A stretch of DNA of 64,000 nucleotides, from positions 2,480,001 to 2,544,000 of the forward strand of contig JBBELK010000096.1 of assembly GCA_037783545.1 (NCBI GenBank), in the 5' to 3' direction. The notes beneath the pieces are model-generated. The model did no database searches and was not told the DNA's origin. It was given only the letters and a program-made list of their open reading frames with translations. The DNA is from Henricia sp. BOLD:AAB3569 (Eukaryota; Echinodermata; Asteroidea; Spinulosida; Echinasteridae). Below, piece by piece: positions 49,101 through 62,567 of the stretch. Made by a program: the position numbers and the translations under genes. Positions within the stretch are counted from its first letter, which is position 1. Every line of letters starts with the position of its first letter.

Positions 49101-50562
49101 CCCGTCCCAAACAAGACTGGGCATTCGCACGAGTCAGGAGTACACGGACAGCCACGGTCTGCAGAACAGGCAGGAAGCCCGAGGCCAGTTTTCCCTAAAC
49201 TCTGAAATTTCTCGGCCATTTCCCGGCGAAAGTCTGTCAATTTTTCAGGACAAGTGCGGAATATAGACTGTTTGGAGCATGCAAAATTTGAAGTTCGTCG
49301 GAAAATTTCTTGACTTCCAAATTTGCCGCCGTTTGGACCACACTTTGACCAAATTCCCGTCCCAAACAAGACTGAGCATGCGCACGAGTCAGGAGTACAC
49401 GGACAGCCACGGTCTGCAGAGCAGGCAGGAAGCCCGAGTCCAGTTTTCCCTAAACTCTGAAATTTCTCGGCCATTTCCGGTCGAAAGTCTGTCATTTTTT
49501 CAGGACAAGTGCGGAATATAGACTGTTTGGAGCATGCAAAATGTGAAGTTCGTCGAAAAATTTCTTGACTTCCAAATTTGCCGACGTTTGGACCACACTT
49601 TGACCAAATTCCCGTCCCAAACAAGACTGAGCATGCGCACGAGTCAGGAGTACACGGACAGCCACGGTCTGCAGAGCAGGCAGGAAGACCGAGCCCAGTT
49701 TTCCCTAAACTCTGAAATTTCTCGGCCATTTCCGGGCGAAAGTCTGTCAATTTTTCAGGACAAGTGCGGAATATAGACTGTTTGGAGCATGCAAAATGTG
49801 AAGTTCGTCGGAAAATTTCTTGACTTCCAAATTTGCCGACGTTTGGACCACACTTTGACCAAATTCCCGTCCCAAACAAGACTGAGCATGCGCACGAGTG
49901 ATCAGGAGTACACGGACAGCCACGGTCAGCAGAGCAGGCAGGAAGCCCGAGGCCAGTTTTCCCTAAACTCTGAAATTTCTCGGCCATTTCCCGGCGAAGG
50001 TCTGTCAATTTTTCAGGACAAGTGCGGAATATAGACTGTTTGGAGCATGCAAAATTTGAAGTTCGTCGAAAAATTTCTTGACTTCCAAATTTGCCGACGT
50101 TTGGACCACACTTTGACCAAATTCCCGTCCCAAACAAGACTGAGCATGCGCACGAGTGATCAGGAGTACACGGACAGCCACGGTCAGCAGAGCAGGCAGA
50201 AAGCCCGAGGTTAGTTTTCCCTAAACTCTGAAATTTCTCGGCCATTTCCAGGCGAAAGTCTGTCAATTTTTAAGGACAAGTGCGGAATATAGACTGTTTG
50301 GAGCATGCAAAATTTGAAGTTCGTCAAAAAATATCTTGACTTGCAAATTTGCCGACGTTTGGAGCACACTTTGACCAAATTCCCGTCCCAAACAAGATTG
50401 AGTATGCGCACGAGTGATCAGGAGTACACGGACAGCCACGGTCTGCAGAACAGGCAGGAAGCCCGAGGCTAGTTTTCCCTAAACTCTGAAATTTCTCGGC
50501 CATTTCCCGGCGAAAGTCTGTCAATTTTTAAGGACAAGTGCGGAATATAGACTGTTTGGAGC
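43147..50562 (+). repeat. HOR domain F, super-unit F2
   Basis: It repeats F1 at an offset of 6163-6168 bp from 43147 to about 48.0 kb; for example CACTTTTACA near 45531, GACGTTCGGACC near 45774, GAAGACCGAG near 46131 and GCATTCGCAC near 46847. It then diverges into a segment with GTTAGTCGGAACATTTC (48047), GGACTCGTGCGG (48254) and a third-lineage 227-bp monomer (48797), ending with monomers shared with the E/F boundary. Small offset drift comes from one-base indels in T and A runs. Confidence 0.87.
48797..49023 (+). repeat. 227-bp monomer, lineage 3 (GAAACCTGTCC, CCATTTTTCCCG)
   Basis: It has the same 32-bp deletion as the other 227-bp monomers, but with GAAACCTGTCCGAGCCC, CCATTTTTCCCG, CCCGTTCCAAAC and CACAAGTGAGG as private changes and an ancestral-looking TTTTTCAGGAC end. 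Near-identical copies start at 57241 and 61060 and travel with their neighbours. Confidence 0.92.
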
Positions 50563-53500
50563 ATGCAAAATTTGAAGTTCGTCAAAAAATTTCTTGACTT
50601 GCAAATTTGCCGACGTTTGGAGCACACTTTGACCAAATTCCCGTCCCAAACAAGATTGAGTATGCGCACGAGTGATCATGAGTACACGGACAGCCACGGT
50701 CTGCAGAACAGGCAGGAAGCCCGAGCCAAGTTTTCCCTAAACTCTGAAATTTATCGGCCATTTCCCGGCGAAAGTCTGGCAATTTTTCAGGACAAGTGCG
50801 GAATATAGACTGTTTGGAGCATGCACAATTTGAAGTTCGTCGGAAAATGTATTGACTTCCAAATTTGCCGACGTTTGGACCACACTTTGACCAAATTTCC
50901 GTCCCAAACAAGACTGAGCATGCGCACGAGTGATCAGGAGTACACGGACAGCCACGGTCAGTAGAGCAGGCAGGAAGCCCGAGGCTAGTTTTCCCTAAAC
51001 TCTGAAATTTCTCGGCCATTTCCCGGCGAAAGTCTGTCAATTTTTCAGGACAAGTGCGGAATATAGACTGTTTGGAGCATGCAAAATTTGAAGTTCGTCG
51101 AAAAATTTCTTGACTTCCAAATTTGCCGACGTTTGGACCACACTTTGACCAAATTCCCGTCCCAAACAAGACTGAGCATGCGCACGAGTCAGGAGTACAC
51201 GGACAGCCACGGTCTGCAGAGCAGGCCGGAAGCCCGAGCCCAGTTTTCCCTAAACTCTGAAATTTCTCGGCCATTTCCGGGCGAAAGTCTGTCATTTTTT
51301 CAGGACAAGTGCGGAATATAGACTGTTTGGAGCATGCAAAATTTGAATTTCGTCGGAAAATTTATTGACTTGCAAATTTGCCGACGTTTGGACCACACTT
51401 TGACCAAGTTCCCGTCCCAAACAAGACTGAGCATGCGCACGAGTCAGGAGTACACGGACAGCCACGGTCTGCAGAGCAGGCAGGAAGCCCGAGCCCAGTT
51501 TTCCCTAAACTCTGAAATTTCTCGGCCATTTCCGGGCGAAAGTCTGTCATTTTTTCAGGACAAGTGCGGAATATAGACTGTTTGGAGCATGCAAAATGTG
51601 AAGTTCGTCGAAAAATTTCTTGACTTCCAAATTTGCCGACGTTTGGACCACACTTTGACCAAATTTCCGTCCCAAACAAGACTGAGCATGCGCACGAGTG
51701 ATCAGGAGTACACGGACAGCCACGGTCAGCAGAGCAGGCAGGAAGCCCGAGGCCAGTTTTCCCTAAACTCTGAAATTTCTCGGCCATTTCCCGGCGAAGG
51801 TCTGTCAATTTTTCAGGACAAGTGCGGAATATAGACTGTTTGGAGCATGCAAAATTTGAAGTTCGTCGAAAAATTTCTTGACTTCCAAATTTGCCGACGT
51901 TTGGACCACACTTTGACCAAATTCCCGTCCCAAACAAGACTGAGCATGCGCACGAGTGATCAGGAGTACACGGACAGCCACGGTCAGCAGAGCAGGCAGA
52001 AAGCCCGAGGCTAGTTTTCCCTAAACTCTGAAATTTCTCGGCCATTTCCAGGCGAAAGTCTGTCAATTGTTAAGGACAAGTGCGGAATATAGACTGTTTG
52101 GAGCATGCACAATTTGAAGTTCGTCGGAAAATTTCTTGACTTCCAAATTTGCCGCCGTTTGGACCACACTTTGACCAAATTCCCGTCCCAAACAAGATTG
52201 AGTATGCGCACGAGTGATCAGGAGTACACGGACAGCCACGGTCTGCAGAACAGGCAGGAAGCACGAGCCAAGTTTTCCCTAAACTCTGAAATTTATCGGC
52301 CATTTCCCGGCGAAAGTCTGCCAATTTTTCAGGACAAGTGCGGAATATAGACTCTTTGGAGCATGCACAATTTGAAGTTCGTCGGAAAATGTATTGACTT
52401 CCAAATTTGCCGACGTTCGGACCACACTTTGACCGAATTCCCTTCCCAAACAAGACTGAGCATGCGCACGAGTGATCAGGAGTACACGGACAGCCACGGT
52501 CTGCAGAGCAGGCAGGAAGCCCGAGCCCAGTTTTCCCTAAACTCTGAAATTTCTCGGCCATTTCCGGTCGAAAGTCTGTCATTTTTTCAGGACAAGTGCG
52601 GAATATAGACTGTTTGGAGCATGCAAAATGTGAAGTTCGTCGGAAAATTTCTTGACTTCCAAATTTGCCGACGTTTGGACCACACTTTGACCAAATTCCC
52701 GTCCCAAACAAGACTGAGCATGCGCACGAGTCAGGAGTACACGGACAGCCACTGTCTGCAGAGCAGGCAGGAAGACCGAGCCCAGTTTTCCCTAAACTCT
52801 GAAATTTCTCGGCCATTTCCGGGCGAAAGTCTGTCAATTTTTCAGGACAAGTGCGGAATATAGACTGTTTGGAGCATGCAAAATGTGAAGTTCGTCGGAA
52901 AATTTCTTGACTTCCAAATTTGCCGACGTTTGGACCACACTTTGACCAAATTCCCGTCCCAAACAAGACTGAGCATGCGCACGAGTGATCAGGAGTACAC
53001 GGACAGCCACGGTCAGCAGAGCAGGCATGAAGCCCGAGGCTAGTTTTCCCTAAACTCTGAAATTTCTCGGCCATTTCCCGGCGAAAGTCTGTCAATTTTT
53101 CAGGACAAGTGCGGAATATAGACTGTTTGGAGCATGCAAAATTTGAAGTTCGTCGAAAAATTTCTTGACTTGCAAATTTGCCGACGTTTGGAGCACACTT
53201 TGACCAAATTCCCGTCCCAAACAAGACTGGGCATTCGCACGAGTCAGGAGTACACGGACAGCCACGGTCTGCAGAACAGGCAGGAAGCCCGAGGCCAGTT
53301 TTCCCTAAACTCTGAAATTTCTCGGCCATTTCCCGGCGAAAGTCTGTCAATTGTTCAGGACAAGTGCGGAATATAGACTGTTTGGAGCATGCAAAATTTG
53401 AAGTTCGTCGGAAAATTTCTTGACTTCCAAATTTGCCGCCGTTTGGACCACACTTTGACCAAATTCCCGTCCCAAACAAGACTGAGCATGCGCACGAGTG

Positions 53501-56472
53501 ACCAGGAGTACACGGACAGCAACGGTCAGCAGAGCAGGCAGGAAGCCCGAGGCTAGTTTTCCCTAAACTCTGAAATTTCTCGGCCATTTCCCGGCGAAAG
53601 TCTGTCAATTTTTCAGGACAAGTGCGGAATATAGACTGTTTGGAGCATGCAAAATTTGAAGTTCGTCGAAAAATTTCTTGACTTCCAAATTTGCCGACGT
53701 TTGGACCACACTTTGACCAAATTCCCGTCCCAAACAAGACTGAGCATGCGCACGAGTCAGGAGTACACGGACAGCCACGGTCTGCAGAGCAGGCCGGAAG
53801 CCCGAGCCCAGTTTTCCCTAAACTCTGAAATTTCTCGGCCATTTCCGGGCGAAAGTCTGTCATTTTTTCAGGACAAGTGCGGAATATAGACTGTTTGGAG
53901 CATGCAAAATTTGAATTTCGTCGGAAAATTTCTTGACTTTCAAATTTGCCGACGTTTGGACCACACTTTGACCAAGTTCCCGTCCCAAACAAGACTGAGC
54001 ATGCGCACGAGTCAGGAGTACACGGACAGCCACGGTCTGCAGAGCAGGCAGGAAGCCCGAGCCCAGTTTTCCCTAAACTCTGAAATTTCTCGGCCATTTC
54101 CGGGCGAAAGTCTGTCATTTTTTCAGGACAAGTGCGGAATATAGACTGTTTGGAGCATGCAAAACGTGAAGTTCGTCGAAAAATTTCTTGACTTCCAAAT
54201 TTGCCGACGTTTGGACCACACTTTGACCAAATTTCCGTCCCAAACAAGACTGAGCATGCGCACGAGTGATCAGGAGTACACGGACAGCCACGGTCAGCAG
54301 AGCAGGCAGGAAGCCCGAGGCCAGTTTTCCCTAAACTCTGAAATTTCTCGGCCATTTCCCGGCGAAGGTCTGTCAATTTTTCAGGACAAGTGCGGAATAT
54401 AGACTGTTTGGAGCATGCAAAATTTGAAGTTTGTCGAAAAATTTCTTGACTTCCAAATTTGCCGACGTTTGGACCACACTTTGACCAAATTCCCGTCCCA
54501 AACAAGACTGAGCATGCGCACGAGTGATCAGGAGTACACGGACAGCCACGGTCTGCAGAACAGGCAGGAAGCCCGAGCCAAGTTTTCCCTAAACTCTGAA
54601 ATTTATCGGCCATTTCCCGGCGAAAGTCTGCCAATTTTTCAGGACAAGTGCGAAATATAGACTCTTTGGAGCATGCACAATTTGAAGTTCGTCGGAAAAT
54701 GTATTGACTTCCAAATTTGCCGACGTTCGGACCACACTTTGACCGAATTCCCTTCCCAAACAAGACTGAGCATGCGCACGAGTGATCAGGAGTACACGGA
54801 CAGCCACGGTCTGCAGAGCAGGCAGGAAGCCCGAGGCCAGTTTTCCCTAAACTCTGAAATTTCTCGGCCATTTCCCGGCGAAAGTCTGTCAATTGTTCAG
54901 GACAAGTGCGGAATATAGACTGTTTGGAGCATGCAAAATTTGAAGTTCGTCGGAAAATTTCTTGACTTCCAAATTTGCCGCCGTTTGGACCACACTTTGA
55001 CCAAATTCCCGTCCCAAACAAGACTGAGCATGCGCACGAGTGATCAGGAGTACACGGACAGCCACGGTCAGCAGAGCAGGCAGGAAGCCCGAGGCTAGTT
55101 TTCCCTAAACTCTGAAATTTCTCGGCCATTTCCCGGCGAAAGTCTGTCAATTTTTCAGGACAAGTGCGGAATATAGACTGTTTGGAGCATGCAAAATTTG
55201 AAGTTCGTCGAAAAATTTCTTGACTTCCAAATTTGCCGACGTTTGGACCACACTTTGACCAAATTCCCGTCCCAAACAAGACTGAGCATGCGCACGAGTC
55301 AGGAGTACACGGACAGCCACGGTCTGCAGAGCAGGCCGGAAGCCCGAGCCCAGTTTTCCCTAAACTCTGAAATTTCTCGGCCATTTCCGGGCGAAAGTCT
55401 GTCATTTTTTCAGGACAAGTGCGGAATATAGACTGTTTGGAGCATGCAAAATTTGAATTTCGTCGGAAAATTTCTTGACTTTCAAATTTGCCGACGTTTG
55501 GACCACACTTTGACCAAGTTCCCGTCCCAAACAAGACTGAGCATGCGCACGAGTCAGGAGTACACGGACAGCCACGGTCTGCAGAGCAGGCAGGAAGCCC
55601 GAGCCCAGTTTTCCCTAAACTCTGAAATTTCTCGGCCATTTCCGGGCGAAAGTCTGTCATTTTTTCAGGACAAGTGCGGAATATAGACTGTTTGGAGCAT
55701 GCAAAACGTGAAGTTCGTCGAAAAATTTCTTGACTTCCAAATTTGCCGACGTTTGGACCACACTTTGACCAAATTTCCGTCCCAAACAAGACTGAGCATG
55801 CGCACGAGTGATCAGGAGTACACGGACAGCCACGGTCAGCAGAGCAGGCAGGAAGCCCGAGGCCAGTTTTCCCTAAACTCTGAAATTTCTCGGCCATTTC
55901 CCGGCGAAGGTCTGTCAATTTTTCAGGACAAGTGCGGAATATAGACTGTTTGGAGCATGCAAAATTTGAAGTTTGTCGAAAAATTTCTTGACTTCCAAAT
56001 TTGCCGACGTTTGGACCACACTTTGACCAAATTCCCGTCCCAAACAAGACTGAGCATGCGCACGAGTGATCAGGAGTACACGGACAGCCACGGTCTGCAG
56101 AACAGGCAGGAAGCCCGAGCCAAGTTTTCCCTAAACTCTGAAATTTATCGGCCATTTCCCGGCGAAAGTCTGCCAATTTTTCAGGACAAGTGCGGAATAT
56201 AGACTCTTTGGAGCATGCACAATTTGAAGTTCGTCGGAAAATGTATTGACTTCCAAATTTGCCGACGTTCGGACCACACTTTGACCGAATTCCCGTCCCA
56301 AACAAGACTGAGCATGCGCACGAGTGATCAGGAGTACACGGACAGCCACGGTCTGCAGAACAGGCAGGAAGCCCGAGCCAAGTTTTCCCTAAACTCTGAA
56401 ATTTCTCGGCCATTTCCCGGCGAAAGTCTGCCAATTTTTCAGGACAAGTGCGGAATATAGACTCTTTGGAGC
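50563..56472 (+). repeat. HOR domain F, super-unit F3 with nested 1542-bp duplication
   Basis: It aligns with F2 from 43921 at an offset of about 6641 bp (50563, 50821, 51079 ... 52876). It then omits the GACAACAC monomer that F2 has at 46493. Inside it a 6-monomer block, 53389-54930, is repeated directly at 54931-56472 (1542 bp = 258+255+255+258+258+258), with shared GTTTGTCGAAAAATTT, AAAACGTGAAG and GACGTTCGGACC monomers. Confidence 0.88.
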
Positions 56473-59400
56473 ATGCACAATTTGAAGTTCGTCGGAAAAT
56501 TTCTTGACTTCCAAATTTGCCGCCGTTTGGACCACACTTTGACCAAATTCCCGTCCCAAACAAGACTGAGCATGCGCACGAGTCAGGAGTACACGGACAG
56601 CCACGGTCTGCAGAGCAGGCAGGAAGCCCGAGCCCAGTTTTCCCTAAACTCTGAAATTTCTCGGCCATTTCCGGTCGAAAGTCTGTCATTTTTTCAGGAC
56701 TCGTGCGGAATATAGACTGTTTGGAGCATGCAAAATGTGAAGTTCGTCGGAAAATTTCTTGACTTCCAAATTTGCCGACGTTTGGACCACACTTTGACCA
56801 AATTCCCGTCCCAAACAAGACTGAGCATGCGCACGAGTCAGGAGTACAGGGACAGTCACTGTCTGCAGAGCAGGCAGGAAGACCGAGCCCAGTTTTCCCT
56901 AAACTCTGAAATTTCTCGGCCATTTCCGGGCGAAAGTCTGTCAATTTTTCAGGACAAGTGCGGAATATAGACTGTTTGGAGCATGCAAAATGTGAAGTTC
57001 GTCGGAAAATTTCTTGACTTCCAAATTTGCCGACGTTTGGACCACACTTTGACCAAATTCCCGTCCCAAACAAGACTGAGCATGCGCACGAGTGATCAGG
57101 AGTACACGGACAGCCACGGTCAGCAGAGCAGGCATGAAGCCCGAGGCTAGTTTTCCCTAAACTCTGAAATTTCTCGGCCATTTCCAGGCGAAAGTCTGTC
57201 AATTTTTCAGGACAAGTGCGGAATATAGACTGTTTGGAGCATGCAAAATTTGAAGTTCGTCGGAAAATTTCTTGACTTGCAAATTTGCCGACGTTTGGAC
57301 CACACTTTGACCAAATTCCCGTTCCAAACAAGACTGAGCATGCGCACAAGTGAGGAGTACACGGACAGCCACGGTCTGCAGAGCAGGCAGGAAACCTGTC
57401 CGAGCCCATTTTTCCCGAAAGTCTGTCAATTTTTCAGGACAAGTGCGGAATATAGACTGTTTGGAGCATGCAAAATTTGAAGTTCGTCGGAAAATTTCTT
57501 GACTTCCAAATTTGCCGCCGTTTGGACCACACTTTGACCAAATTCCCGTCCCAAACAAGACTGAGCATGCGCACGAGTCAGGAGTACACGGACAGCCACG
57601 GTCTGCAGAGCAGGCAGGAAGCCCGAGTCCAGTTTTCCCTAAACTCTGAAATTTCTCGGCCATTTCCGGTCGAAAGTCTGTCATTTTTTCAGGACAAGTG
57701 CGGAATATAGACTGTTTGGAGCATGCAAAATGTGAAGTTCGTCGAAAAATTTCTTGACTTCCAAATTTGCCGACGTTTGGACCACACTTTGACCAAATTC
57801 CCGTCCCAAACAAGACTGAGCATGCGCACGAGTGATCAGGAGTACACGGACAGCCACGGTCAGCAGAGCAGGCAGGAAGCCCGAGGCTAGTTTTCCCTAA
57901 ACTCTGAAATTTCTCGGCCATTTCCCGGCGAAAGTCTGTCAATTTTTCAGGACAAGTGCGGAATATAGACTGTTTGGAGCATGCAAAATTTGAAGTTAGT
58001 CGGAAAATTTCTTGACTTCCAAATTTGCCGCCGTTTGGACCACACTTTGACCAAATTCCCGTCCCAAACAAGACTGAGCATGCGCACGAGTCAGGAGTAC
58101 ACGGACAGCCACGGTCTGCAGAGCAGGCCGGAAGCCCGAGCCCAGTTTTCCCTAAACTCTGAAATTTCTCGGCCATTTCCGGGCGAAAGTCTGTCATTTT
58201 TTCAGGACAAGTGCGGAATATAGACTGTTTGGAGCATGCAAAATTTGAATTTCGTCGGAAAATTTCTTGACTTTCAAATTTGCCGACGTTTGGACCACAC
58301 TTTGACCAAGTTCCCGTCCCAAACAAGACTGAGCATGCGCACGAGTCAGGAGTACACGGACAGCCACGGTCTGCAGAGCAGGCAGGAAGCCCGAGCCCAG
58401 TTTTCCCTAAACTCTGAAATTTCTCGGCCATTTCCGGGCGAAAGTCTGTCATTTTTTCAGGACAAGTGCGGAATATAGACTGTTTGGAGCATGCAAAACG
58501 TGAAGTTCGTCGAAAAATTTCTTGACTTCCAAATTTGCCGACGTTTGGACCACACTTTGACCAAATTTCCGTCCCAAACAAGACTGAGCATGCGCACGAG
58601 TGATCAGGAGTACACGGACAGCCACGGTCAGCAGAGCAGGCAGGAAGCCCGAGGCCAGTTTTCCCTAAACTCTGAAATTTCTCGGCCATTTCCCGGCGAA
58701 GGTCTGTCAATTTTTCAGGACAAGTGCGGAATATAGACTGTTTGGAGCATGCAAAATTTGAAGTTTGTCGAAAAATTTCTTGACTTCCAAATTTGCCGAC
58801 GTTTGGACCACACTTTGACCAAATTCCCGTCCCAAACAAGACTGAGCATGCGCACGAGTGATCAGGAGTACACGGACAGCCACGGTCTGCAGAACAGGCA
58901 GGAAGCCCGAGCCAAGTTTTCCCTAAACTCTGAAATTTATCGGCCATTTCCCGGCGAAAGTCTGCCAATTTTTCAGGACAAGTGCGGAATATAGACTCTT
59001 TGGAGCATGCACAATTTGAAGTTCGTCGGAAAATGTATTGACTTCCAAATTTGCCGACGTTCGGACCACACTTTGACCGAATTCCCTTCCCAAACAAGAC
59101 TGAGCATGCGCACGAGTGATCAGGAGTACACGGACAGCCACGGTCTGCAGAGCAGGCAGGAAGCCCGAGGCCAGTTTTCCCTAAACTCTGAAATTTCTCG
59201 GCCATTTCCCGGCGAAAGTCTGTCAATTGTTCAGGACAAGTGCGGAATATAGACTGTTTGGAGCATGCAAAATTTGAAGTTCGTCGGAAAATTTCTTGAC
59301 TTCCAAATTTGCCGCCGTTTGGACCACACTTTGACCAAATTCCCGTCCCAAACAAGACTGAGCATGCGCACGAGTGATCAGGAGTACACGGACAGCCACG

Positions 59401-60291
59401 GTCAGCAGAGCAGGCAGGAAGCCCGAGGCTAGTTTTCCCTAAACTCTGAAATTTCTCGGCCATTTCCCGGCGAAAGTCTGTCAATTTTTCAGGACAAGTG
59501 CGGAATATAGACTGTTTGGAGCATGCAAAATTTGAAGTTCGTCGAAAAATTTCTTGACTTCCAAATTTGCCGACGTTTGGACCACACTTTGACCAAATTC
59601 CCGTCCCAAACAAGACTGAGCATGCGCACGAGTCAGGAGTACACGGACAGCCACGGTCTGCAGAGCAGGCCGGAAGCCCGAGCCCAGTTTTCCCTAAACT
59701 CTGAAATTTCTCGGCCATTTCCGGGCGAAAGTCTGTCATTTTTTCAGGACAAGTGCGGAATATAGACTGTTTGGAGCATGCAAAATTTGAATTTCGTCGG
59801 AAAATTTCTTGACTTTCAAATTTGCCGACGTTTGGACCACACTTTGACCAAGTTCCCGTCCCAAACAAGACTGAGCATGCGCACGAGTCAGGAGTACACG
59901 GACAGCCACGGTCTGCAGAGCAGGCAGGAAGCCCGAGCCCAGTTTTCCCTAAACTCTGAAATTTCTCGGCCATTTCCGGGCGAAAGTCTGTCATTTTTTT
60001 CAGGACAAGTGCGGAATATAGACTGTTTGGAGCATGCAAAACGTGAAGTTCGTCGAAAAATTTCTTGACTTCCAAATTTGCCGACGTTTGGACCACACTT
60101 TGACCAAATTTCCGTCCCAAACAAGACTGAGCATGCGCACGAGTGATCAGGAGTACACGGACAGCCACGGTCTGCAGAGCAGGCAGGAAGCCCGAGCCCA
60201 GTTTTCCCTAAACTCTGAAATTTCTCGGCCATTTCCCGGCGAAAGTCTGTCAATTTTTCAGGACAAGTGCGGAATATAGACTGTTTGGAGC
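56473..60291 (+). repeat. 3819-bp block, copy 1 (15 monomers)
   Basis: It begins with the GGACTCGTGCGG monomer (variant near 56698) and runs GTACAGGGACAGTCACTG, GGTCAGCAGAGCAGGCATG, the 227-bp monomer (57241), GAGTCCAG, and then a 1542-bp HOR (57981-59522, restarting at 59523). The same marker order restarts at 60292. The opening three monomers also match 48029-48796 at an offset of 8444 bp. Confidence 0.87.
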
Positions 60292-62567
60292 ATGCAAAAT
60301 TTGAAGTTAGTCGGAAAATTTCTTGACTTCCAAATTTGCCGCCGTTTGGACCACACTTTGACCAAATTCCCGTCCCAAACAAGACTGAGCATGCGCACGA
60401 GTCAGGAGTACACGGACAGCCACGGTCTGCAGAGCAGGCAGGAAGCCCGAGCCCAGTTTTCCCTAAACTCTGAAATTTCTCGGCCATTTCCGGTCGAAAG
60501 TCTGTCATTTTTTCAGGACTCGTGCGGAATATAGACTGTTTGGAGCATGCAAAATGTGAAGTTCGTCGGAAAATTTCTTGACTTCCAAATTTGCCGACGT
60601 TTGGACCGCACTTTGACCAAATTCCCGTCCCAAACAAGACTGAGCATGCGCACGAGTCAGGAGTACAGGGACAGTCACTGTCTGCAGAGCAGGCAGGAAG
60701 ACCGAGCCCAGTTTTCCCTAAACTCTGAAATTTCTCGGCCATTTCCGGGCGAAAGTCTGTCAATTTTTCAGGACAAGTGCGGAATATAGACTGTTTGGAG
60801 CATGCAAAATGTGAAGTTCGTCGGAAAATTTCTTGACTTCCAAATTTGCCGACGTTTGGACCACACTTTGACCAAATTCCCGTCCCAAACAAGACTGAGC
60901 ATGCGCACGAGTGATCAGGAGTACACGGACAGCCACGGTCAGCAGAGCAGGCATGAAGCCCGAGGCTAGTTTTCCCTAAACTCTGAAATTTCTCGGCCAT
61001 TTCCAGGCGAAAGTCTGTCAATTTTTCAGGACAAGTGCGGAATATAGACTGTTTGGAGCATGCAAAATTTGAAGTTCGTCGGAAAATTTCTTGACTTGCA
61101 AATTTGCCGACGTTTGGACCACACTTTGACCAAATTCCCGTTCCAAACAAGACTGAGCATGCGCACAAGTGAGGAGTACACGGACAGCCACGGTCTGCAG
61201 AGCAGGCAGGAAACCTGTCCGAGCCCATTTTTCCCGAAAGTCTGTCAATTTTTCAGGACAAGTGCGGAATATAGACTGTTTGGAGCATGCAAAATTTGAA
61301 GTTCGTCGGAAAATTTCTTGACTTCCAAATTTGCCGCCGTTTGGACCACACTTTGACCAAATTCCCGTCCCAAACAAGACTGAGCATGCGCACGAGTCAG
61401 GAGTACACGGACAGCCACGGTCTGCAGAGCAGGCAGGAAGCCCGAGTCCAGTTTTCCCTAAACTCTGAAATTTCTCGGCCATTTCCGGTCGAAAGTCTGT
61501 CATTTTTTCAGGACAAGTGCGGAATATAGACTGTTTGGAGCATGCAAAATGTGAAGTTCGTCGAAAAATTTCTTGACTTCCAAATTTGCCGACGTTTGGA
61601 CCACACTTTGACCAAATTCCCGTCCCAAACAAGACTGAGCATGCGCACGAGTGATCAGGAGTACACGGACAGCCACGGTCAGCAGAGCAGGCAGGAAGCC
61701 CGAGGCTAGTTTTCCCTAAACTCTGAAATTTCTCGGCCATTTCCCGGCGAAAGTCTGTCAATTTTTCAGGACAAGTGCGGAATATAGACTGTTTGGAGCA
61801 TGCAAAATTTGAAGTTAGTCGGAAAATTTCTTGACTTCCAAATTTGCCGCCGTTTGGACCACACTTTGACCAAATTCCCGTCCCAAACAAGACTGAGCAT
61901 GCGCACGAGTCAGGAGTACACGGACAGCCACGGTCTGCAGAGCAGGCCGGAAGCCCGAGCCCAGTTTTCCCTAAACTCTGAAATTTCTCGGCCATTTCCG
62001 GGCGAAAGTCTGTCATTTTTTCAGGACAAGTGCGGAATATAGACTGTTTGGAGCATGCAAAATTTGAATTTCGTCGGAAAATTTCTTGACTTTCAAATTT
62101 GCCGACGTTTGGACCACACTTTGACCAAGTTCCCGTCCCAAACAAGACTGAGCATGCGCACGAGTCAGGAGTACACGGACAGCCACGGTCAGCAGAGCAG
62201 GCAGGAAGCCCGAGGCCAGTTTTCCCTAAACTCTGAAATTTCTCGGCCATTTCCCGGCGAAGGTCTGTCAATTTTTCAGGACAAGTGCGGAATATAGACT
62301 GTTTGGAGCATGCAAAATTTGAAGTTTGTCGAAAAATTTCTTGACTTCCAAATTTGCCGACGTTTGGACCACACTTTGACCAAATTCCCGTCCCAAACAA
62401 GACTGAGCATGCGCACGAGTGATCAGGAGTACACGGACAGCCACGGTCTGCAGAGCAGGCAGGAAGCCCGAGCCCAGTTTTCCCTAAACTCTGAAATTTC
62501 TCGGCCATTTCCCGGCGAAAGTCTGTCAATTTTTCAGGACAAGTGCGGAATATAGACTGTTTGGAGC
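60292..62567 (+). repeat. Shortened repeat of the 3819-bp block (2276 bp, 9 monomers)
   Basis: It has the same opening as 56473, including the 227-bp monomer at 61060, but lacks six monomers of the nested HOR. A mosaic monomer at 62055 joins a GAATTTCG left half to a GTCAGCAGAGC/GAGGCCAG right half, as expected for the crossover that removed them. The marker order restarts at 62568. Confidence 0.85.
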
